Positions 14,301 to 18,490 of a stretch of DNA of 18,490 bases are shown here, in pieces. A model generated the notes under the pieces. That model saw only the letters and a list, made by a program, of their open reading frames with translations, ran no database searches and had not been told where the DNA came from. Position 1 is the first letter of the stretch. Each line of letters begins with the position of its first letter. A program made the translations under genes and the position numbers. This DNA is from Gammaproteobacteria bacterium (GTDB lineage Bacteria > Pseudomonadota > Gammaproteobacteria > Chromatiales > Chromatiaceae). The stretch lies in NCBI GenBank assembly GCA_024277555.1, contig JAJRUY010000346.1, positions 1 to 18,490 on the forward strand, given 5' to 3'.

Positions 14301-17278
14301 GCCAACTGCGGGAATATCTCTCCAGCTTCCTCGAGGAACACCTCTCGGGTTTCGCGCTCCGGGGCCAGATCAGAGAAGATTTCACTGTCCGCTCCGGCCT
14401 GTAGCTCTGAAATCGCGCCGGGCAAGGCATGATCTTGCTGGCGAATATCTTCCGCCAGCTCTTCCCAGCCATCAATTTCGACACTGGGCGTGTTAATTGC
14501 TTCCAGCATGCGCTGCAAGGCAGCCCTGAACCGCCTGAACAGCTCCAGCACCTGCTCATCACAAACAAGGGACAGCTGATGCATGTGCTTGCAATATTGC
14601 TCCATTTCCCCTGCCAGCGCGGCCATGGGAAGCACCTCAGCAAGGTGCGAACTTCCATGCAAGGTATGCACGGCGCGAACCACATCCGTGCCAACGGTGC
14701 AGCCATCACATTGCGCCATGAATTCATCAATAACAGCAAGATGGGTTGCGGATTCGGCCTTGAATATCTCAACCAGATCCTCCGCCAGCAAGATAGAGGA
14801 ATGTTCCAGCTCGCTTTCTGCTGCACCTGCTTCATCACCACTCTGCTCAGTCAGTTCTTCGGTAATCGGCTCTTCCAGGCCGGCAAATTCAGAATCAGCC
14901 AGCTCTTCAGCAGCTGTTTCCACCTCTTCCGGCTGCCCCGTTCTTTCCGTCAGAGCAAAACCGCGGCGCCCCAGCGCTGCAACATCAATGTTTATGGACG
15001 CTCCTTCGGCCTGGGCCTTGACCAGTACAGGCACCGTCGCTATGACGTCATCGAGGTATGCAATTACCTCTTTGTCAGGTAGTACGCTGCCTTCCATGAT
15101 GTGATTCAGCAGGTGTTCCACCGCCCAGGAGAATTCACCGATAATATGCGCCCCCACCATGCGCCCGCTGCCTTTGAGGGTATGGAATGATCGCCGGAAA
15201 TTCTGCAACGCCTGCTCATCGCCATGATCTGCTTTCCATAGTGGGTAGTGGTTCTGAATCACTTCCAGCTCTTCTGCCGCCTCTTCCATGAAGATATCGA
15301 AAATATCCGGGTCGATCTCATCCATTTGCAGAGTAACCCCGGCATCTTCCATTTCCGGGGTTTTTGTTTCTGTACTCTCTTCTGCGGATATTTCCCCTGG
15401 CTCGGGCGCGGCCTCCTGCTCTTCATTTACGAAGTCTTCCCCAGGAACACCCTCCTCAGACAACAGCTCGGAAGCAAACTGCTGATCTTCCGGCAGCTCA
15501 TCCGAGAGCATGGAATCTGTAAACAGTTCCTGATCGGCAGGGCGCTCCCTGGTTTCCTGCTCCTCAAATTCCGGGTGCGCCTGAGCCTCTTCCGCCGCTT
15601 CTTCCGAGGTCAGCCTGAGCAAAGCTTCTGCGGCATATTCCGTAAACTGCTCCAGCTTGCTGCGCTTTTCAAGACGAGCCTCCAGGTAATATTCAATACC
15701 CGCAAACAGATCTACCAGAGAGCTCTGCTGAACGCTGTTCAGCTGCATCTCCTCGTTGCTCAGATCACGCAGGACGGGTTCGGCCTGACGCATCAGGTCG
15801 GCCACAATATCCAGATTGGCCAGTTCGAATACGCCTACCAGCTTGTGCACGCTGTCGGCAACATCAACCAGGCCGGCACTGTCAACCGAACCTCGAAGAT
15901 AGCGCTCCACACCCGACTTGATCTGTGAGAATTCGGTAAACGCCTCGGAAATAACCGCCACGACACTTTCTTCAGTCTCCTGGTCATGTGCCGCTTCCAG
16001 CTCCTGTTGCGAGTCTGCGCTGGATACGCCCCCGGCGCCGGACGCAGTCAGCGCAGATTCGACTTCCACGATAACCGTGGCAATCTGCATCAGCTGCTCG
16101 TCATCCAGCAGCTCTTTGGCAGTCTCGGCTTCAGACAGATTGCCCGCCACTGCAGAAAGCTTTTCTCGCAAGGAACCTCGACCCAACATTCCAAGGGTGT
16201 CCCCCGCTTTGAGTAGCTGCTCGCTCAACCCTTGCAGGCGACGTGTTTCTTCCCTGTCGCCACGAATATAAAGATCCAGGGCTTCTTTTACCTGCAGCAG
16301 ATCCTCCAGCAATGCATCGGCTACGGCTTGCAGCACATTTTCATCTGCTCCCATGCTGGCTTCTGCCGGGGATTTATGGATCTGGTCGGGGAAGCTGTTA
16401 GCCAGGTCTGCGGTGCGTTTTACCGTCAGCACCACGGGATTGACCGAATGCGAGCGTGAAACGAAATACAGCAGGTTTTTCAGCAGATCCGTGGGGAAGT
16501 CCGTTACGGTTACCTCTTCTCCATCTTCTGCCAGTCGCTTCAATACGCGATCAACCCGGCTGAACAACTGCTTTACGTCGGCATCAGCAGTAAATTCGCC
16601 GTCAACAAGAGTAACTACCAGTGCCTCTCCTGCATCCATCAGGCGGCGCAGACGCAAGGTACCAGCCACCGCATTGATCTTTTGCAGGACATCCAGAACT
16701 TCGTGCAAACCCTGATCCAGGTTATTGTCCCGATACCAGAGCAGCAGCCCTTTGTGGTAACGGTTACGCAGCCTGCGTATGATTCCGGGCAATTGCTCGT
16801 TCCCTGACCCGGGAACTACAGGCTCGCGCTCTACCAGGCGATCGAGGTTCGGCGCATAGAGCACCACTTCCGATGCCGGCGCCACGTTGCGCAGCGCACG
16901 CAAATCATTCAGTACGGGCAACAGCACCAGGGGAATATCCGGCTCGCCCTTTTCCAGACGCTGCAAATAGGGCGGCAGCTGAACCAGACCCAGCATCAGG
17001 GATTCTGCGATACGCTCACTGCCGGAAAACTCCCCATCGGCCAGCAGCCGGGCGACACGCTCCATTTCCTCTACCAGCATGCCGGCTCCGTAGACCTGCA
17101 CCATGCGCAGGGTTCCCAGGAGCTGATGCACATGCTTCAGGTAAACCTGGATGCCATCGCCACTGAAGCCAGCACTCACATACTCTTCCAGTGCCTGGCG
17201 GGCAAGGAGTATGGTTTCATCCATACCCTCCTTCACCCAGCGCAAGGTGGCGTAATCAGGCTTTTCCACGTCAGTCAT
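11375..17278 (-). CDS. chpA: ChpA-type hybrid chemosensory histidine kinase with multiple Hpt domains
   Basis: A CheA-like kinase/phosphorelay hub for type IV pilus (twitching) control, 1967 residues from ATG at 17276-17278; GGGGA lies seven bases upstream. The frame extends to 17317 without better support. Domains in order: an N-terminal FimL/Hpt-like region (HQLLG, H51); further degenerate helical modules to about 420; an Hpt-like module with H478 (HKLVG); acidic linkers; then Hpt domains at H699 (HTLKG), H871 (HTLHG), H1016 (HALKG) and H1191 (HTLKG). These are followed by a coiled-coil dimerisation region at about 1365-1500, an HATPase with N1559 (LLRNAVAHG), DDGAGLD and GRGVGMD, a CheW-like domain at about 1695-1830, and a receiver at about 1842-1965 with D1894 (LLDIEMPRMDG). 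Pseudomonas ChpA is larger (about 2470). It follows pilJ by 99 nt. Confidence 0.95.
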   Translation of the reverse strand: MTDVEKPDYATLRWVKEGMDETILLARQALEEYVSAGFSGDGIQVYLKHVHQLLGTLRMVQVYGAGMLVEEMERVARLLADGEFSGSERIAESLMLGLVQLPPYLQRLEKGEPDIPLVLLPVLNDLRALRNVAPASEVVLYAPNLDRLVEREPVVPGSGNEQLPGIIRRLRNRYHKGLLLWYRDNNLDQGLHEVLDVLQKINAVAGTLRLRRLMDAGEALVVTLVDGEFTADADVKQLFSRVDRVLKRLAEDGEEVTVTDFPTDLLKNLLYFVSRSHSVNPVVLTVKRTADLANSFPDQIHKSPAEASMGADENVLQAVADALLEDLLQVKEALDLYIRGDREETRRLQGLSEQLLKAGDTLGMLGRGSLREKLSAVAGNLSEAETAKELLDDEQLMQIATVIVEVESALTASGAGGVSSADSQQELEAAHDQETEESVVAVISEAFTEFSQIKSGVERYLRGSVDSAGLVDVADSVHKLVGVFELANLDIVADLMRQAEPVLRDLSNEEMQLNSVQQSSLVDLFAGIEYYLEARLEKRSKLEQFTEYAAEALLRLTSEEAAEEAQAHPEFEEQETRERPADQELFTDSMLSDELPEDQQFASELLSEEGVPGEDFVNEEQEAAPEPGEISAEESTETKTPEMEDAGVTLQMDEIDPDIFDIFMEEAAEELEVIQNHYPLWKADHGDEQALQNFRRSFHTLKGSGRMVGAHIIGEFSWAVEHLLNHIMEGSVLPDKEVIAYLDDVIATVPVLVKAQAEGASINIDVAALGRRGFALTERTGQPEEVETAAEELADSEFAGLEEPITEELTEQSGDEAGAAESELEHSSILLAEDLVEIFKAESATHLAVIDEFMAQCDGCTVGTDVVRAVHTLHGSSHLAEVLPMAALAGEMEQYCKHMHQLSLVCDEQVLELFRRFRAALQRMLEAINTPSVEIDGWEELAEDIRQQDHALPGAISELQAGADSEIFSDLAPERETREVFLEEAGEIFPQLAEHMVAWRESPLSEAGVQIYRDLHALKGGARLAGFGSLGEVLQGLESFFEVLLETRGEVDEDTKNSIAQVLEDVESALDMLHLNGKLPDLTAQIEIAGSLAQGMQQLVAGHMDEEPESILLSESWHEEGGLVPEVSLESASKETEPAFTVIKPDVDPEMLEIFLEEAGELSEQLEEFYAQWQEDLTAQAPIDGWMRNLHTLKGNARFAGLFSLGDLSHALESLFENLASGDLAPKDELVPLVRQGLDALETTIDQLQRSGAVPVLADLTQALEQAAADEQWQLPEAGKERTSESLLSQSNSQMSEASTIVDTQMDSSFMMDSQMLTESALLGDSELLDVEGKVLPFPAGEIPTRAKHRPPPLQAEEELAGKGERVRVLAELLDQLVNNAGEVSIYRARLEQHNKTVQSDLRELNDTISRLRKQLRALELETEVQVRSRHERESESKRYQDFDPLEMDQYSTLQQLSRALSETINDLSNIGDTLSDQTRDADTLMLQQARVTNDLQDGLLRSRMVPFNRQASRLQRVVRQTAQNLGKKAELHVQGAEGEIDRTILNRIMGPLEHLLRNAVAHGIEPPEQRAAHGKPESGRVSLVLSREGTEVVLSISDDGAGLDSEAIRNKAVANGLLEADTEVNDDALYQFILQPGFTTATEVTQVAGRGVGMDAVVSEIKQLGGSLEILSQRGQGSSFVIRLPFTLAISEALLVQVADEVLAIPHGSAEVIIRVSRKDLLSCYKGYTEGIEYGGHQYPVRYLGAMLGISEPVIQENVKWYPLLLVRSGEQRMAIQLDQLLGNYQVVVKSIGAQLSGVRWFTGGTILADGKIALLLDVNALVRSDVVTQAPIVEQEEETAGITVMVVDDSITVRKVTSRLLERHNMQVLTARDGVDAITVLQEAKPDIMLLDIEMPRMDGYELARHIRNTPDLADIPIIMITSRTGEKHRERAMELGVNRYLGKPYQETDLLENIYTLLAENSDA

Positions 17279-17377
17279 CAAAGATCCCCAGGATGAGCTA
17301 CAGAGTGCCCCAGGCAATCCTGGTCAAGCAGGAAACGACCAACCAGGACAAACTGAAAGCACATTCAAACTGTACCG

Positions 17378-18490
17378 TTACATTTTTTCCGGAAGCACAA
17401 AGCCAGCAACAGACTGACGCAGACGGTTGGTCTTTTCCGCCAGTTCGCCGATTTCGGCTGCTGCATTGGCGGTGCCGTCTGTTGTCTGCTGGGTGATTTC
17501 CTGGATAACGCCCATGGTATCGTTCAGCTGGCGGGCTTCAGCAGATTCCTGCTGGGCTGAATCGGCCAGCTTGGTGATGATCCCGGCAATTTCATTGGAT
17601 ACTGTCTCGATTTCCTGCAATGCAGCATCCGCATCCTCAGCCAGACCGGCCCCACTTACCACCTCTGTGGTACTGGCTTCCATTGAGCTGACTGCTTCGT
17701 TGGTATCTGCCTGGATGGTTTGCACCAGTGCCTCGATCTGCTTGGTCGCATTGGCGGATCGCTCCGCAAGGCGCTGTACTTCATCCGCAACTACCGCGAA
17801 ACCACGACCGGCCTCACCCGCCATCGCCGCCTGCATGGCGGCATTCAATGCCAGGATGTTGGTCTGGTCAGCAATATCCTCGATCAGCTCAACGATATTG
17901 CCGATTTCCTGGGAGCTCTCGCCAAGGCGCTTGATGCGTTTGGAGGTTTCCTGGATTTGTTCACGAATATTGTCCATGCCGTTGATGGTACGGCGCACCG
18001 CTTCACCACCTTTGGACGCCAGTTCTACCGAATTTTCTGCAACCTGTGCAGATTCTGTAGCGTTATTCGACATATCTTCAAGAGCAACCGTCATCTTGTC
18101 GATGGTGGAGCTGGCTCCGGTTATCTGCTCACGCTGATGCTCGGCGGCATCCGCCAGATGCATGATGGTGGCCTGAGTATCCTGGGCAGATCCGGATACT
18201 TCTTCAGTGGTCTGGTTGATGGATTCAACCACTTCGCGCATGGCTTCAATCGCATAGTTGATGGAGTCGGCGATGGCACCGGTAATGTCTTCTGTTACCG
18301 TAGCCTGTACCGACAGGTCACCATCCGCCAGGTCACCCATTTCATCCAGCAGGCGGCGAATCGCTTCCTGGTTTCTCTGGTATTGTTCAGCGGTAACCTG
18401 CTCACGCTTGCGCGCCTGACCAATCAAAACCAGTCCAAGCAAAATCAGCAGAGCAGGGATCAAGGCTCCCAGTGTCGTCACCAAGGTAGT
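17378..18490 (-). CDS. pilJ: PilJ-like methyl-accepting chemotaxis receptor, C-terminal part
   Basis: The frame is open to the window edge, so 5' coding sequence is missing; the TTG at 18482-18484 is an internal leucine codon, not a start. The visible 371 residues begin at the end of the periplasmic or membrane part. A transmembrane helix (LGALIPALLILLGLVLIG) is followed by a HAMP region rich in EQ and DGDLSVQ, then a long signalling coiled coil. The hairpin tip carries IEDIADQTNILALNAAMQAA and GRGFAVVADEVQRLAERS, the hallmark that binds CheA and CheW. The C-terminus VLPEKM lacks a CheR/CheB tether pentapeptide such as NWETF. Assignment as PilJ rests mainly on the neighbouring chpA. It would sense the pilus or its cargo and pass signals to ChpA. 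Confidence 0.88.
   Translation of the reverse strand, partial: TTLVTTLGALIPALLILLGLVLIGQARKREQVTAEQYQRNQEAIRRLLDEMGDLADGDLSVQATVTEDITGAIADSINYAIEAMREVVESINQTTEEVSGSAQDTQATIMHLADAAEHQREQITGASSTIDKMTVALEDMSNNATESAQVAENSVELASKGGEAVRRTINGMDNIREQIQETSKRIKRLGESSQEIGNIVELIEDIADQTNILALNAAMQAAMAGEAGRGFAVVADEVQRLAERSANATKQIEALVQTIQADTNEAVSSMEASTTEVVSGAGLAEDADAALQEIETVSNEIAGIITKLADSAQQESAEARQLNDTMGVIQEITQQTTDGTANAAAEIGELAEKTNRLRQSVAGFVLPEKM

Noticed and set aside
17279..17317. 13-codon N-terminal extension of chpA
   Set aside because: The internal ATG at 17276-17278 has a better-placed GGGGA site and starts a plausible N-terminus, MTDVEKPDYA.
17310..17323. CCAGG/CCTGG hairpin in the pilJ-chpA spacer
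   Set aside because: Only 5 bp with no T-run; too weak to call a terminator or regulator.
1..18490. CRISPR arrays, tRNA or rRNA genes, insertion sequences, prophage or defence genes
   Set aside because: No regularly spaced repeats, RNA-gene signatures, transposase or integrase motifs were seen; the window is housekeeping and chemosensory genes.

Overview
The window is a dense, roughly 55% GC chromosomal segment whose proteins are all closest in sequence style to Gammaproteobacteria (GapA-, Pgk-, TktA-, MetK- and RsmE-type proteins with long stretches matching E. coli, plus a Pseudomonas-like Pil-Chp cluster). The grouping of tkt, gap, pgk and pyk, a SAM-II riboswitch and the SAH riboswitch would fit an environmental or autotrophic gammaproteobacterium, for example a sulfur oxidiser of the Chromatiales type. 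That placement is inference; no RuBisCO or sulfur gene is present here.

Layout. Positions 1-5389, minus strand: central carbon genes transcribed right to left as tkt (transketolase), gap (glyceraldehyde-3-phosphate dehydrogenase), pgk (phosphoglycerate kinase) and pyk (pyruvate kinase, cut by the left edge). A strong intrinsic terminator lies directly after gap. Between it and pgk are an inverted REP-like pair and a perfect 14-bp palindrome, so the cluster is probably two transcription units. Positions 5712-6269, minus strand: a thioredoxin-fold redoxin with a CNHC motif. Positions 6338-10926, plus strand: a methyl-cycle operon, metK, ahcY and metF, followed by the rRNA methyltransferase gene rsmE. 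Positions 10906-18490, minus strand: part of a type IV pilus (Pil-Chp) chemosensory operon, pilJ (cut by the right edge), chpA (a 1967-residue hybrid CheA with many Hpt-type modules) and a cheW-like gene that overlaps chpA by 8 nt and rsmE by 21 nt.

The most notable content is RNA regulation of the S-adenosylmethionine cycle. A near-consensus sigma-70 promoter (6338-6365) is followed at once by a SAM-II-like riboswitch (about 6374-6427) and an intrinsic terminator (6448-6480), all ahead of metK. About 1.4 kb downstream, between metK and ahcY, is a complete SAH riboswitch (7788-7860) with a perfect 11-bp P1 and a perfect 6-bp pseudoknot. One operon thus appears to carry a product-sensing OFF switch for SAM synthesis and a substrate-sensing ON switch for SAH removal. 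MetF then supplies methyl-THF for remaking methionine.

No tRNA, rRNA, CRISPR array, insertion sequence or phage gene was seen. Every complete gene is intact, without visible frameshifts.
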